NCBI RefSeq assembly: GCF_023920225.1
Contig: NZ_CP092587.1
Span: 2,542,001-2,606,000, forward strand
Reading direction: 5' to 3'
Source of the DNA: Vibrio gazogenes
GTDB taxonomy: Bacteria; Pseudomonadota; Gammaproteobacteria; Enterobacterales; Vibrionaceae
Length of the DNA: 64,000 nt
Shown here: in pieces, positions 18,883 to 30,137 of the stretch
Layout of the letters: every line of letters starts with the position of its first letter
How positions within the stretch are numbered: position 1 is the first letter of the stretch
Program-made: the position numbers and the translations under genes
Notes under the pieces: generated by a model
What the model saw: the letters and a program-made list of their open reading frames with translations, nothing else
What the model was told of the DNA's origin: nothing
The model's database searches: none

Positions 18883-20457
18883 ATGAGAATACATATCAGT
18901 TGGGTGCTAATGTTGTTAGTCACCGGATGTCAAACCACCCAACCGTTTGAACAAACGAATGCTTCCGATCCGACCAACACACAGTCGCCTGAGCATTCAG
19001 AAAACGCAGCCGCAAAGCCGCCTGCAACGTTCCAGACGGCTGTCAAAGAACAGAAGAAAATACCCACACCACAGGAACAAACGGACTTGTGGCAACGTAT
19101 TATTATGCAGTTCCGTCTGTCAGTGCCGGATCAAGCATCGGTAAAACGGTATCGGGCTTGGTATCTCAGACATCCCGGACATATAGAAACCGTCGCCCAA
19201 AGAGCAACTCCATTTCTCTATCTGATCACTGAAAAGATTGAACAACGTCATCTCCCACTTGAACTCGCTCTGCTCCCCGTCGTCGAAAGCTCATTTGACG
19301 CCTTTGCCTACTCTTATGGCAGAGCCGCCGGCTTATGGCAGTTTGTGCCTTCAACCGGGAAAATATATGGTCTGAAACAAAACTTTTGGTATGACGGACG
19401 GAGAGATGTTGATGCAGCAACCGACGCAGCGTTAGATTACCTTTCCTACCTGAACAAGAAATTCAATGGCAATTGGAATCATGCCATTGCTGCCTACAAT
19501 AGTGGCAGCGGCCGAGTCTCCTCCGCGATTCGAAGAAACAAAAGAAAAGGGCTGCCAACCGACTTTTTCTCATTAGATTTACCCAAAGAGACCAGTAGTT
19601 ATGTCCCTAAACTGCTGGCATTGGTCGATGTCATTGCCCATCATCAACAATACGGTATTGAACTTCCACCGATTACAAACCAACCCGTACTGGCTCGCGT
19701 CGATCCTCAGAAGCAGCTCGATCTTGCCGTTGCAGCAAAGTATGCCGGCATCAGTGTCAGAGAACTGCAGAGCTATAATCCAGCGTTCAATCAATGGGCG
19801 ACATCACCGAATGGTCCATATAACTTACTGATTCCTGTTGATAAAGTCAGTGTATTTGAACAGGCCATCGAGGCCGATGACGGAAAAGGAATGAAACTGA
19901 TCCGTTATCAGGTTAAGTCCGGTGATGTGTTGAGTACCATTGCTCAAAAATACAATACGACCACAAAAGTCATTCAAACAGTGAATCATCTTGATGGAAT
20001 GCTGATTCGTGTCGGACAGTATCTGATGATTCCAACCTCAGTCAAAGACGAAAAAGCCTATACACTCAGTATGAGTAATCGACTGGCGAAGATTCAGTCC
20101 AGAGTCAGAGGGCAATATAAGATGACCCATCGTGTTCGCTCAGGAGAGAGTTTATGGACGATTGCCAAACACTACCATGTCTCCCATCGGTCTCTGGCTA
20201 AATGGAATGGGATGAGCCCGAAAGATCCGCTCAAGATTGGCAAATCTCTGGTGATCTGGAAAAAAGCCAGCGATGGCGCAATCATCCGGACCTTATTTTA
20301 CAAGGTTCGCAATGGTGATACCCTCAGTGGCATTGCCAATAAATTCAGAATTAAAACATCCGATATCATCAAGTGGAATAGCCTGATGGGAAAAAAATAC
20401 CTCCAACCCGGCCAGCAGTTGAAGTTATATGTCGATGTAACCAAAGTCAGCGTTTAA
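18883..20457 (+). CDS. mltD: Membrane-bound lytic murein transglycosylase D
   Basis: MltD cleaves peptidoglycan glycan strands to 1,6-anhydro ends. The 524-aa protein begins with a lipoprotein signal (MRIHISWVLMLLVTGC, lipobox Cys16), then a Ser/Pro-rich linker, then an SLT domain with the catalytic Glu in LLPVVESSFDAFAYS and the AGLWQFVPSTG and AAYNSGSGRV motifs. Three LysM modules follow (starting near YQVKSGDVLSTIA, HRVRSGESLWTIA and YKVRNGDTLSGIA). E. coli MltD has two LysM modules and is shorter (452 aa). It lies 74 bp after gloB. Confidence 0.95.
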   Translation: MRIHISWVLMLLVTGCQTTQPFEQTNASDPTNTQSPEHSENAAAKPPATFQTAVKEQKKIPTPQEQTDLWQRIIMQFRLSVPDQASVKRYRAWYLRHPGHIETVAQRATPFLYLITEKIEQRHLPLELALLPVVESSFDAFAYSYGRAAGLWQFVPSTGKIYGLKQNFWYDGRRDVDAATDAALDYLSYLNKKFNGNWNHAIAAYNSGSGRVSSAIRRNKRKGLPTDFFSLDLPKETSSYVPKLLALVDVIAHHQQYGIELPPITNQPVLARVDPQKQLDLAVAAKYAGISVRELQSYNPAFNQWATSPNGPYNLLIPVDKVSVFEQAIEADDGKGMKLIRYQVKSGDVLSTIAQKYNTTTKVIQTVNHLDGMLIRVGQYLMIPTSVKDEKAYTLSMSNRLAKIQSRVRGQYKMTHRVRSGESLWTIAKHYHVSHRSLAKWNGMSPKDPLKIGKSLVIWKKASDGAIIRTLFYKVRNGDTLSGIANKFRIKTSDIIKWNSLMGKKYLQPGQQLKLYVDVTKVSV

Positions 20458-20467
20458 GCACAACAAT

Positions 20468-20507
20468 CGCTTTACCGGAAATTCCACCACTCCGGTAAAG
20501 CGCTTTT
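20468..20507 (+). terminator. Terminator of mltD
   Basis: A 12-bp perfect stem (CGCTTTACCGGA / TCCGGTAAAGCG) is followed by CTTTT, 10 bases after the mltD stop. Confidence 0.8.
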
Positions 20508-20555
20508 CATTGATTCTCATTGAATAAGAACAAACACTCGCTTCAAGAAAATACA

Positions 20556-21416
20556 CTAGTGCGGTAAAGAGAAAGAGACCTCAATCGGATTATGATCCGA
20601 TGCGGTTGTCTGTATCACACTGGCCTGATTCAGAATCAGCCCTCGGTAAAAGACATGATCCAGCGGATGAGAAAGGAACTGTTTACGCTGGTCATGCGTA
20701 TATTTCACTTCCTGCATCGATAATGAGGCCATCATCTGATTGACCAGCTGAATCCTCGCATCACTCCAGCTATTAAAATCACCGGCAAACAAGATCGGCC
20801 CTTGATGAGAGGCCAACGTTCGCGTCAATTGTTGCAACTGCTCCTGAAATGCATCGATCCCAAGAGAAAAGTTAATGGCATGGACATTCACCACCGCCAG
20901 CGTCTGTGCCTGAGGTTCACTTAACTGATAATAGGCAACCAAAGCCGATTTAGGCAGACGAATCAATGGCTCATCAGCAGTATAAGCACAAGCGGAAATA
21001 GGGAGTCGCCTTGCAATATTCATCACGCCAGCAGACTTGTTGAAAACAGAGAAAGCCCGAACCTGCAATGCCGACAAATCTTGTTGCATCAGCCATTGAT
21101 ACAATGGCGAACCAAAACTAGATTCCTGAAGCAAGATCAATTGTTTGTGTTGACTATATTGAGTCAGTGCCGGCTCCCAATCGGAGCGGTTCTCTTTATA
21201 GATATTCCAGACCAAAACATTCAACGACCCTTGAGCGTCAATCGCAGCAGCCGTGTGACGATTCTGATAACATTGCCCATCAACAGCCGGAGCGGATGAC
21301 GTTGAAGGCACTAATGCCATCAGTTGTGGTGAGTCAGGGACTTGAAAAACAATCGTCGCGCCTAATCCAGAGAGGAATAGTAAGACAGCAAAGATGATCG
21401 CCAATCTTTTTTTCAT
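20556..21416 (-). CDS. yafD: Endonuclease/exonuclease/phosphatase family protein, YafD-like
   Basis: The 286-aa protein corresponds to E. coli YafD, located in the same mltD neighbourhood. EEP-family catalytic features are LVWNIYKEN (metal-binding Asn), LLQESSFG (Glu), NVHAINFSLG, AGDFNSWSD (Asp-x-Asn) and ASDHNPIEV (terminal Asp-His). The N-terminus has a hydrophobic segment (residues 5-24), so it may be exported or anchored. The substrate is unknown; the fold covers nucleases, phosphatases and sphingomyelinases. Confidence 0.87.
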   Translation of the reverse strand: MKKRLAIIFAVLLFLSGLGATIVFQVPDSPQLMALVPSTSSAPAVDGQCYQNRHTAAAIDAQGSLNVLVWNIYKENRSDWEPALTQYSQHKQLILLQESSFGSPLYQWLMQQDLSALQVRAFSVFNKSAGVMNIARRLPISACAYTADEPLIRLPKSALVAYYQLSEPQAQTLAVVNVHAINFSLGIDAFQEQLQQLTRTLASHQGPILFAGDFNSWSDARIQLVNQMMASLSMQEVKYTHDQRKQFLSHPLDHVFYRGLILNQASVIQTTASDHNPIEVSFSLPH

Positions 21417-21490
21417 GGTGTATTTTCCGGAAAATAATCAAAGAATAAAATGGCAGGAATAAAACAGTCGTTGATGACATCGTTCATAAA

Positions 21491-21515
21491 CTAAAGAAGG
21501 AGCCATCGGCTCCTT
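21491..21515 (-). terminator. Terminator of glnB
   Basis: On the minus strand AAGGAGCC-GAT-GGCTCCTT is followed by CTTTAG, 13 bases after the glnB stop. Confidence 0.75.
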
Positions 21516-21527
21516 GCTTTCATTCGG

Positions 21528-21875
<348 letters not shown>

Positions 21876-22143
21876 TTAAACTTTATGGGTTACAGGCATT
21901 ATCAATTACCAGAAGAAAACATTCAACAATCCCTCAACTGATAAGCAATCATCGCGCCAGTATGAAACGAATAGATTAATCATATACTCTTGACATCATC
22001 CTCGCCCTGCACCTGAGATTCGATTCATCCGAATCAACCTCAAACTAGCACAATCAGGGACCTGTGCAATACCATCAAATCGCATGACCTCATCAATGAC
22101 ACATCTTCCGGTCACTCTGGTTTTGGCAGTGATGTGACAGTGT

Positions 22144-23532
22144 TTACGTGTCAGTGCTCCAAATCAGCTCATAGTCTGAACCAGAAAAGTGCTCATCAAC
22201 AAACAAACCCGCCACGGCTACCACCTGTTGCCCGCTGATTAAAATCGGCATTCTTCGCCGTCGCCAACTCGGAATTCGGTATTCTTGAAACAGTTTCTTC
22301 AATTTGTGTCGCCCCTTTCGCCCAACGGGAGATGCGACCAGCCCTTCAGGATTAAAGCTCACCCAAAGCGGCGTAGACAGACAACGTTTATCCAGCCCGA
22401 ATTCAACTGGTTTCTCCGTCGTGCGCTCAGTCAATAGAGTGCTTTCGGTTAAGGTTAAGGTTAAGGTTAAGGTTAAGGTTAATAAAGTACCATCGGTTAA
22501 TGTTAGTGTGCCCAGCCCGTCAGGAAGTTCAACCGGATGATTAAATTTTATCTGACATTGCCAATCCCTGATATCCGCATAAACAGGAACATAATGGAGA
22601 TAACCGTCAAAGCGACGCACTTCATGATTGCCGATACGACAACACGGATTGGCATCTGATTTAGCCAGCAACACCTGATGACAGATCTGTTCCAACTGCA
22701 CCCGACTCGGCATCTGATGTTCAAACTGATGGAACCACATCCGTAATATCTGTGCCCGCACCGCGTCTCCACAATCTAATAAGCAACGGACCGACAAACG
22801 ATTGTCCGGCTGCAGCGCGGCTTGAAAGCGCTCTTGGAGTAACTCATCCAGTAAGGCTTCTTGACTGGCACATAGCTCGGCACTGCGTTGTACTGCTTGC
22901 GGGAAATGAGGCCAGCGCGCCACCAACAAGGGCATCACCTCATGGCGAATAAAATTCCGGTCAAAGCGAATATCCTGATTACTCTCATCTTCAACCCAGC
23001 TTAATTGATGCGTATTGGCATACGCCTCAATCTCTGCTCTGGAGCAATGCAATAACGGACGAATTAACCGTCCTTGATGAAATGGCATTGATGCCGCCAT
23101 CCCCGATAAGCCTTTCGGGCCACTTCCTCGCTTGAGAGCCAACAGAAACGTTTCCAGTTGATCATCACGATGTTGTCCGGTCAGCAGCAGATCACCTTTG
23201 TCGATATAACGCTCTAATGCCTGATATCTTGCTTGACGAGCCGCCGCTTCCAAACCTTTACCTTGAGTATCGAACTGAATATATGCCACCTGAAAAGGCA
23301 ATGCTTCTTCTGTACACCACTGCCGGCAACGTTCAACCCACTGGTCAGCAGACGAGCTCAGTCCGTGATGGACATGCACCGCCATTGCCGGACATTGATT
23401 GTCCCGCACATAACGAGCCAACAGGTGGAGCAAGACACGCGAATCAATACCACCACTCAATGCCAGAACACATCGAGCCTGTGGTGATTGAATATGGGTG
23501 GTCATAAACCGAGAAAAATCGTGATAAAGCAT
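22144..23532 (-). CDS. tilS: tRNA(Ile)-lysidine synthase
   Basis: TilS ligates lysine to C34 of tRNA-Ile(CAU), making it read AUA. The 462-aa protein has the N-terminal PP-loop (LALSGGIDSRVLLHLL), VHVHHGLSSSADQW, GQHRDDQLETFLLALKRGSG and the acceptor-binding C-terminal domain ending with PSWRRRRMPILI. Between the central and C-terminal domains a low-complexity Leu-Thr run (about residues 351-362) is encoded by six GGTTAA units, making the protein longer than E. coli TilS (432 aa). The ATG at 23532 is preferred over TTG at 23535; no clear Shine-Dalgarno is seen. It is downstream of accA, separated by a terminator. Confidence 0.95.
   Translation of the reverse strand: MLYHDFSRFMTTHIQSPQARCVLALSGGIDSRVLLHLLARYVRDNQCPAMAVHVHHGLSSSADQWVERCRQWCTEEALPFQVAYIQFDTQGKGLEAAARQARYQALERYIDKGDLLLTGQHRDDQLETFLLALKRGSGPKGLSGMAASMPFHQGRLIRPLLHCSRAEIEAYANTHQLSWVEDESNQDIRFDRNFIRHEVMPLLVARWPHFPQAVQRSAELCASQEALLDELLQERFQAALQPDNRLSVRCLLDCGDAVRAQILRMWFHQFEHQMPSRVQLEQICHQVLLAKSDANPCCRIGNHEVRRFDGYLHYVPVYADIRDWQCQIKFNHPVELPDGLGTLTLTDGTLLTLTLTLTLTLTESTLLTERTTEKPVEFGLDKRCLSTPLWVSFNPEGLVASPVGRKGRHKLKKLFQEYRIPSWRRRRMPILISGQQVVAVAGLFVDEHFSGSDYELIWSTDT
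22447..22482 (+). repeat. Hexanucleotide microsatellite in tilS (GGTTAA x6)
   Basis: Six perfect tandem copies of GGTTAA lie inside tilS, coding for alternating Leu-Thr on the minus strand. The neighbouring codons encode more LT-rich sequence, and one more GGTTAA lies near 22495. The unit is a multiple of three, so copy changes would alter length without a frameshift. Confidence 0.97.
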
Positions 23533-23626
23533 CAAAATCGCATTTCAAAAAATCGCTGGAGGATGTCAGTGTACCTTGGGCCTTTGCTGGTGAAAACCTG
23601 AATTGACCTCAAGATAACGACGAGTA

Positions 23627-23659
23627 AACAAAAGGGAGATCCAATTCGGATCTCCCTTT
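23627..23659 (-). terminator. Terminator of the accA end of the operon
   Basis: A 12-bp perfect stem (AAAGGGAGATCC / GGATCTCCCTTT) with a 5-nt loop is followed by TTGTTT on the minus strand, between accA and tilS. Confidence 0.8.
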
Positions 23660-23713
23660 CAATCGTAATCAAATATTCGGTACAACAAAGCGCATTCGTA
23701 CCATCAATTGAGC

Positions 23714-24673
23714 TTAACAATAACCGTAATTCATGAGTCGCTGATAGCGGCGATCTAATAAAACATCCTGCTCAAATTGACCCAGTTCCTGAAGCTGTCG
23801 TTGCAACGTCTCTTTCATTCGTTGTGCAATTTGCTGGGGATTGCTATGCGCCCCACCCAAAGGTTCTTCGATAACCTCATCAATCAGTCCCAGCTCTTTT
23901 AATCGTGGTGCAGTGAGTCCCATAGCTTCAGCCGCTTGAGGCGCTTTATCTGAATCACGCCACAAAATAGAAGCACAGCCTTCAGGAGAGATAACCGCAT
24001 AAGTTGAATACTGCAACATGTTGACATAATCACCAACACCGATAGCTAAAGCGCCACCGGAGCCCCCTTCACCAACCACATTACAAATAACCGGCACTTT
24101 TAAACTGGACATCACTTTCAGATTGGTCGCGATCGCTTCTGATTGCCCGCGCTCTTCAGCACCGACACCGGGATAAGCACCAGCCGTATCGATAAACGTA
24201 ATAATCGGCAGGTTAAAACGCTCCGCCATTTTCATCAAACGCAGCGATTTACGATAACCTTCAGGTTTTGGCATTCCAAAGTTACGCTTCACCTTCTCTC
24301 GGGTTTCACGGCCTTTCTGATGACCAATCACCATCACAGGTTGACCATCCAGACGCGCCATGCCACCAACAATTGCTTTATCGTCAGCATAAGCACGATC
24401 ACCGGCCAGTTCATCAAAATCAGTAAAGACATGTTTGATGTAGTCCAAAGTATACGGACGCTGAGGGTGGCGAGCTAATTGAGCAACTTGCCACGCACCT
24501 AAATCATTAAAGATTTTTTTCTTCAGCTCGATGCTTTTATTTTCTAGCTGTTCAATCTCTTTATCGAGATCGACTGAGGTACTCCCACCATGACGAGAGA
24601 CATCTCGCAACGCTTCAATTTTCGCTTCAAGTTCTGCAATTGGTTTTTCAAATTCTAGAAAATTCAGGCTCAT
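23714..24673 (-). CDS. accA: Acetyl-CoA carboxylase carboxyltransferase subunit alpha
   Basis: AccA with AccD transfers the carboxyl group from biotin to acetyl-CoA, giving malonyl-CoA for fatty-acid synthesis. The 319-aa protein starts [20 protein letters not shown] and carries [40 protein letters not shown] and [15 protein letters not shown], all characteristic. It is the last gene before a strong terminator and lies 44 bp downstream of dnaE, as in E. coli. Confidence 0.98.
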   Translation of the reverse strand: MSLNFLEFEKPIAELEAKIEALRDVSRHGGSTSVDLDKEIEQLENKSIELKKKIFNDLGAWQVAQLARHPQRPYTLDYIKHVFTDFDELAGDRAYADDKAIVGGMARLDGQPVMVIGHQKGRETREKVKRNFGMPKPEGYRKSLRLMKMAERFNLPIITFIDTAGAYPGVGAEERGQSEAIATNLKVMSSLKVPVICNVVGEGGSGGALAIGVGDYVNMLQYSTYAVISPEGCASILWRDSDKAPQAAEAMGLTAPRLKELGLIDEVIEEPLGGAHSNPQQIAQRMKETLQRQLQELGQFEQDVLLDRRYQRLMNYGYC

Positions 24674-24717
24674 CTACCGATCCTTTTTGACTCAGCTTTC
24701 TTTATTTTCAGCTGAAT

Positions 24718-27700
24718 TTAGTTAAATTCGAGTTCAACTTGGCCGGGGCCAAGCAGTTGTTTCAGTTCATCCAGCAATGTATCGTTCGGCGTCACTCGCC
24801 ATTCTGTACCCAAGGTCAATTTCGCTCTGGCATCAACCCGTTGATAATAAATATGTATCGGTACACTGCCGGAACGGTGAGGTTCCAGAATACGGCTGAA
24901 ACGCTCAAAAAATGGTTCATCAATCTGTGTTTGAGTGATTGATAAAGACAGACTCTTTGCATATTTTTCTCGTGATGAATCTAAATCCATCACTTCGCGG
25001 ACGGTCATTTTAAGCCCACCATTGAAGTCATCAAAGCTGACCTGTCCATTTAGGACCAGAATTTTATCTTTTTCCAGCAATTCTGCATACTGTTCCAGCG
25101 CATCAGAGAACAACATCGCTTCTAACCGACCGGAACGATCATCCAATGTTAATATCCCGATTCGCGAGCCTCGCTTCGTCGTCATCACCCGTGCGGCAAT
25201 CACCAATCCCGCCACTTTTAATGATTGATCGCGTCGCGTTGGCGTCACATCCTTTAATCGACAATCAGTATAATGAGTGAGTTCCTTCAGATACGCATTG
25301 ACAGGGTGTCCGGTCAAATACAGTCCTAACGTATCTCTTTCACCTTCAAGCCAGACTTTTTCCGGCCATGGTGTCACTTGGGTATACCGTTGTTCTACCG
25401 CTTCCGGTGCATCGGTCAATACACCAAACATATCTGTTTGGCCAAATGATTCAGCCTGACGATGCTGGCTGGCCGCTTTGACCGCATCATCCAGAGAGGC
25501 CATCATTGCGGCGCGATGTGGTCCAAGACGATCAAGCGCACCGGCATAGATCAGTTTCTCAATAACACGCTTATTCACCCGTTTGAGATCTACACGTGCA
25601 CAGAAATCAAACAAATCTTTAAAATGTCCGTCAGCGTTACGGGCTTCGAGAATAGCATCAATCGGGCCTTCACCGACACCTTTTATCGCCCCGATACCGT
25701 ACACGATAGCGCCCTGATCATCGACATTAAACCGATAAAGCCCCGAATTAATATCTGGTGGTAGCACCGCTAGGTTCATACGAATACATTCATCGACCAA
25801 ACCGACCACTTTTTCGGTATTGTCCATATCCGCAGTCATCACTGCAGCCATAAACTCCGCCGGATAGTGCGTTTTCAACCATAACGTCTGATATGATACA
25901 AGAGCATACGCTGCTGAATGCGACTTGTTAAACCCATAACCGGCAAATTTCTCTACCAAGTCAAAGATTTTCATCGCAAGTTCGCCATCAATACCGTTAT
26001 TGATCGCACCTTGCTCGAATACCGCCCGCTGCTTCGCCATTTCCTCCGGCTTCTTTTTCCCCATTGCGCGGCGCAACATATCTGCACCACCCAGAGTATA
26101 GCCAGCCAGGACCTGAGCGATTTGCATGACCTGTTCCTGATAAAGAATGATGCCATACGTTGGCTCAAGAATTTCTTTGAGCGATTCGTGCTGCCATTTT
26201 TCATCAGGATAAGAGAGCGGTTCACGCCCATGCTTCCGGTCAATAAAGTTATCAACCATTCCTGACTGCAAAGGACCGGGACGGAACAGCGCCACCAATG
26301 CGATAATATCTTCGAAACAGTCCGGCTGAAGTCGTTTAATCAGATCTTTCATCCCGCGTGATTCGAGCTGGAACACCGCGGTTGTTTCTGAGTTTTGCAG
26401 ATTCCGAAATGATTGGGGGTCAACAAGCGGAATCGCTTCGATACGAACCGGTGGCTCTCCTCGTTTTTCTAACCGTGGATTGATCAGACCAAGCGCCCAG
26501 TCGATAATCGTCAGTGTACGCAGCCCCAAAAAGTCAAACTTCACCAGCCCCGCAGTCTCGACATCATTTTTATCGAACTGAGTCACCGGATAGTGACCTT
26601 CCGGATCACAATAAATAGGGGAAAAATCGGTAATCGTGGTCGGTGAGATCACTACCCCACCCGCATGCTTACCCGCATTTCGGGTACATCCTTCCAGAAT
26701 GCGACACTTGTCGATCAGCTCTTTGACTTCTTCATCGACATCATAGAGTTCTTGCAGCGCCGGCTCAGCTTTAAACGCTTTTTCCAGAGTCATCCCCGGA
26801 TCGGGCGGCACCAGTTTGGAAATTCGGTCCACGAATCCAAATGGATGTCCTAAAACCCGTCCCACATCACGAATAACCGCTTTTGCAGCCATGGTACCGA
26901 AAGTAATGATCTGAGAAACGGCATCTCTTCCGTACATCTCAGCAACGTGTTCGATCACCCGGTCACGTTTATCCATACAGAAATCGACATCAAAGTCGGG
27001 CATCGAGACCCGTTCCGGGTTAAGAAAACGTTCGAAAAGCAGGTCATATTCCAGCGGATCCAAATCGGTAATTTTCAGAGCATAAGCCACCAAAGAACCG
27101 GCACCAGACCCCCGACCGGGTCCCACCGGAATATCATTATCTTTCGACCATTGGATAAACTCCATGACGATCAAGAAATAACCGGGGAAGCCCATTTGGT
27201 TGATCACATCAAGTTCAATCTGCAAACGCTCATCATAGGCAGGTCGTTGCTGCTCTCTAACTTGTGGATCAGGAAAGAGGAATTCGAGTCGTTTTTCCAG
27301 CCCTTCCTGTGACTTTTTCACTAAAAAGTCATCAATATTCATCCCTTCCGTGGGGAAGTTCGGTAAGAAATACTCGCCTAACCGTACCGTCACATTACAG
27401 CGTTTAGCGATTTCAACGGTATTTTCCAGTGCTTCGGGGATGTCTTTGAACAGCTCACACATCTCATCTTCGCTACGAAGATATTGCTGTTCACTATAAT
27501 GTTTGGGTCTGCGAGGATCTTCGAGCGTATAGCCATCATGAATCGCTACTCGAATTTCATGCGCATCAAATAGATCCCGACTTAAAAAGACAACTTCATT
27601 GGTCGCCACAACCGGTAAGTCATATTGTTCTGCCAGTTCGATGGCAAAATGCAGGTAGGTTTCTTCGTCAAGACGCCCAGTTCGGAGCAATTCAAGATAA

Positions 27701-28197
27701 AAACGGTCGGGGAAATGAGTCTGATAAAAATCGACATACTGCTCAACCAGTTTCTGGTTGCCTTTGAGTAAAGCCTGTCCGATATCACCATTTTTACCAC
27801 CAGACAGAACGATTAAACCTTCCGAATGTTCAGCCAACCATTCCTGATCGATCACTGGCTGATGCTGAATATGCCCACGAAGATAGGCTTGTGAGATGAG
27901 CCACGTCAGATTCTTGTAGCCAGTATTATTTGCTGCCAACAACGTCAGACGAGTCAGATCATCACCGAATGCTTGCGAACGGACTGAAAAATCAGCACCG
28001 ATAATCGGCTTCACGCCAGAATTATGGGCCGTACTGTAAAATTTCACTAACCCGCATAGGTTGGTAAAATCGGTTAACGCCATCGCCGGCATTCCCATCT
28101 CTGCAACCTTCTTGACTAAAGGAGGCACTTTCGACAGCCCATCAATCATAGAAAAATCACTATGAATTCTGAGATGGATAAATTTAGGGTCAGACAT
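24718..28197 (-). CDS. dnaE: DNA polymerase III alpha subunit
   Basis: DnaE is the replicative polymerase. The 1159-aa protein has the N-terminal PHP domain ([19 protein letters not shown]), the polymerase core with the catalytic Asp pair in [14 protein letters not shown], the [14 protein letters not shown] block, the fingers and helix-hairpin-helix region (around [12 protein letters not shown]), an OB-fold ([18 protein letters not shown]) and the C-terminal tau-binding region. E. coli DnaE is 1160 aa. The gene is intact and follows rnhB by 81 bp. Confidence 0.98.
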   Translation of the reverse strand: MSDPKFIHLRIHSDFSMIDGLSKVPPLVKKVAEMGMPAMALTDFTNLCGLVKFYSTAHNSGVKPIIGADFSVRSQAFGDDLTRLTLLAANNTGYKNLTWLISQAYLRGHIQHQPVIDQEWLAEHSEGLIVLSGGKNGDIGQALLKGNQKLVEQYVDFYQTHFPDRFYLELLRTGRLDEETYLHFAIELAEQYDLPVVATNEVVFLSRDLFDAHEIRVAIHDGYTLEDPRRPKHYSEQQYLRSEDEMCELFKDIPEALENTVEIAKRCNVTVRLGEYFLPNFPTEGMNIDDFLVKKSQEGLEKRLEFLFPDPQVREQQRPAYDERLQIELDVINQMGFPGYFLIVMEFIQWSKDNDIPVGPGRGSGAGSLVAYALKITDLDPLEYDLLFERFLNPERVSMPDFDVDFCMDKRDRVIEHVAEMYGRDAVSQIITFGTMAAKAVIRDVGRVLGHPFGFVDRISKLVPPDPGMTLEKAFKAEPALQELYDVDEEVKELIDKCRILEGCTRNAGKHAGGVVISPTTITDFSPIYCDPEGHYPVTQFDKNDVETAGLVKFDFLGLRTLTIIDWALGLINPRLEKRGEPPVRIEAIPLVDPQSFRNLQNSETTAVFQLESRGMKDLIKRLQPDCFEDIIALVALFRPGPLQSGMVDNFIDRKHGREPLSYPDEKWQHESLKEILEPTYGIILYQEQVMQIAQVLAGYTLGGADMLRRAMGKKKPEEMAKQRAVFEQGAINNGIDGELAMKIFDLVEKFAGYGFNKSHSAAYALVSYQTLWLKTHYPAEFMAAVMTADMDNTEKVVGLVDECIRMNLAVLPPDINSGLYRFNVDDQGAIVYGIGAIKGVGEGPIDAILEARNADGHFKDLFDFCARVDLKRVNKRVIEKLIYAGALDRLGPHRAAMMASLDDAVKAASQHRQAESFGQTDMFGVLTDAPEAVEQRYTQVTPWPEKVWLEGERDTLGLYLTGHPVNAYLKELTHYTDCRLKDVTPTRRDQSLKVAGLVIAARVMTTKRGSRIGILTLDDRSGRLEAMLFSDALEQYAELLEKDKILVLNGQVSFDDFNGGLKMTVREVMDLDSSREKYAKSLSLSITQTQIDEPFFERFSRILEPHRSGSVPIHIYYQRVDARAKLTLGTEWRVTPNDTLLDELKQLLGPGQVELEFN

Positions 28198-28278
28198 GTT
28201 GATAAATATCCTGTTCAGACACGGTAAAAAACCACCGTATCCGTCTGTAAAAACGCGATAACCAAATATTGTACGTGA

Positions 28279-28893
28279 TTATCTATCTAAGTCCAAAATA
28301 CGTCGTACAGGCTTGAAACTTCTGCGATGCACATCAATCACCCCATAACGTTCAATCGCTTCCAGATGCGCTTTGGTGGGGTAGCCTTTATGCTGTGCAA
28401 ATCCATAGTTTGGATATTGCTGATCTAACAGAATCATTTCCTGATCCCGGGTGACTTTCGCCAAAATCGAAGCGGCACTAATTTCAGCCACTCGCAGATC
28501 GCCTTTGACAATAGCCGCTGCCGGAACAGATAAGGACGGAATCCGATTACCATCGACCAAAACAAATTCAGCCGCAACCGGCAGCGCACGAACAGCTCGC
28601 TGCATTGCGACCATCGTTGCCTGTAAAATATTTATCTGATCGATTTCTTGTGCAGAGCAACGCCCAATCGCCCACGCAACTGCTTTTTCCTGAATTTCAG
28701 GAAAGAGTGCCAATCGTTTCTTTTCAGATAATTTCTTCGAGTCGGTTAAACCCGAGATCGGTCGGGCCGGATCTAAAATAACTGCGGCTGTCACGACATC
28801 GCCAACGAGCGGCCCACGACCAACTTCATCCACACCGGCAAAACGCTGATAACCGAGCGGGTATTCAAAAGGAGGGAATTCGACGTTAGCCAT
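28279..28893 (-). CDS. rnhB: Ribonuclease HII
   Basis: RNase HII removes single ribonucleotides and RNA from DNA. The 204-aa protein shows the catalytic set: [16 protein letters not shown] (Asp-Glu), VLVDGNRIP (Asp) and [11 protein letters not shown] (Asp), with [14 protein letters not shown] near the end. The start codon directly abuts the lpxB stop, so translation is probably coupled. Confidence 0.97.
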   Translation of the reverse strand: MANVEFPPFEYPLGYQRFAGVDEVGRGPLVGDVVTAAVILDPARPISGLTDSKKLSEKKRLALFPEIQEKAVAWAIGRCSAQEIDQINILQATMVAMQRAVRALPVAAEFVLVDGNRIPSLSVPAAAIVKGDLRVAEISAASILAKVTRDQEMILLDQQYPNYGFAQHKGYPTKAHLEAIERYGVIDVHRRSFKPVRRILDLDR

Positions 28894-30045
28894 TTACAAT
28901 CGCTCTATCAAGTTTAAAACTGAGTTAGCTGCCTGTTTGTCTGCATCTTTGCGGATTAACTGGTGAATTTCTGTGAACTTACGCTGCATCAAAGAATTAT
29001 CACCATCAAATAAAACACAGACTTCTCGGTATAAATTCTCCACCGTACATTCATCCAACAATAATTCTTTCACGATCTCTTCATCGGCAAGGATATTCGG
29101 CAACGAGACATATTTGGTTTTGACCAAACGCTTCGCTAAGAAATTCGTCACCGCATTAAATCGATAACCGACGACCATAGGACGATTCACCAGCATACAT
29201 TCTAACGCGACGGTCCCGGAAGCAAGCAGCACAGCATCCGCAGCAGTAATGACGGTTCTCGCCGTACCGTTCACCAGCACAAAATCTAATTCAGGGGCAA
29301 TTTCCTGCCACACCGCTTCAAATTGTTCACGTCGTTTATCGTTCACCAATGCCACAACAAATCCTAAATCGGGATAGCGCTGACGAAGTTTCCGACAAGT
29401 TTCAATAAAAGGGCGACATAGCATTTTCAGTTCGCTGCCCCGACTACCGGGCAGTACGGCTAACCAACGTTTTTCAGGATCCAGCCCCAATGTTGCCCGA
29501 GCTTCGTTTTTATCCGAAGCCAGAGGAATCGCATCCGCTAATGTATGGCCGATAAATTCACACGGTACGTTAAACCTATCATAGAAAGCTTTCTCAAACG
29601 GAAGAAATGCCAAGACCAAATTTGTTGCCTGAGCAATTTTATAAATACGCTTTTGGCGCCATGCCCAAACAGAAGGACTCACATAATGAACGGTGGTAAT
29701 ACCGGCATCTTTCAAATTACGCTCCAGACGCAAATTGAAATCCGGTGCATCAATCCCGATAAAAACGTCAAGGTCAGCGTCTTTAAAGTAACGAACAAGG
29801 TGTGATTTAATCTTAAAAAGACGAGGCAGCCGTCCTAAGACCTCGGCTAATCCCATGACGGCAAGTTCTTCCATATCAAATAGAGATTCACAACCTAATG
29901 CTTTCATTTTCGGGCCAGCAATCCCCACAAAATGAGCATCAGGATACTGTTCTCGAATCGCTTTGATCAGTCCTTCACCCAGCGTATCGCCTGATAACTC
30001 ACCGACCACGATACCAACCTTGAGCGGCTTACTTTTATCCAACAT
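28894..30045 (-). CDS. lpxB: Lipid-A-disaccharide synthase
   Basis: LpxB is a GT19 glycosyltransferase joining UDP-2,3-diacylglucosamine and lipid X into the lipid A disaccharide at the inner membrane. The 383-aa protein has GIVVGELSGDTLGEGLI near the N-terminus, GIDAPDFNLRLE, YVSPSVWAWR, and LLPGSR-type LAVLPGSRGSELKM. It abuts rnhB, but a terminator-like hairpin lies between it and the upstream lpxA. Confidence 0.97.
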   Translation of the reverse strand: MLDKSKPLKVGIVVGELSGDTLGEGLIKAIREQYPDAHFVGIAGPKMKALGCESLFDMEELAVMGLAEVLGRLPRLFKIKSHLVRYFKDADLDVFIGIDAPDFNLRLERNLKDAGITTVHYVSPSVWAWRQKRIYKIAQATNLVLAFLPFEKAFYDRFNVPCEFIGHTLADAIPLASDKNEARATLGLDPEKRWLAVLPGSRGSELKMLCRPFIETCRKLRQRYPDLGFVVALVNDKRREQFEAVWQEIAPELDFVLVNGTARTVITAADAVLLASGTVALECMLVNRPMVVGYRFNAVTNFLAKRLVKTKYVSLPNILADEEIVKELLLDECTVENLYREVCVLFDGDNSLMQRKFTEIHQLIRKDADKQAANSVLNLIERL

Positions 30046-30087
30046 TATCGACTTTGAATCCCTAATAGACTGTATTGATGAACCAAT

Positions 30088-30121
30088 AAAAAAAGATCGC
30101 TCAATTCAAAGCGATCTTTTT
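30088..30121 (-). terminator. Intrinsic terminator between lpxA and lpxB
   Basis: On the minus strand AAAAGATCGCT and AGCGATCTTTT form an 11-bp stem with an 8-nt loop followed by seven U. It lies 17 bp after the lpxA stop and 43 bp before the lpxB start, inside what is usually one operon. Confidence 0.8.
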
Positions 30122-30137
30122 GCTAATTGTGTACCAA

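Noticed and set aside
22447-22482. GGTTAA run as telomere-like or clustered regulator sites
   Set aside because: It is an in-frame coding repeat inside tilS; no regulator or telomere context.
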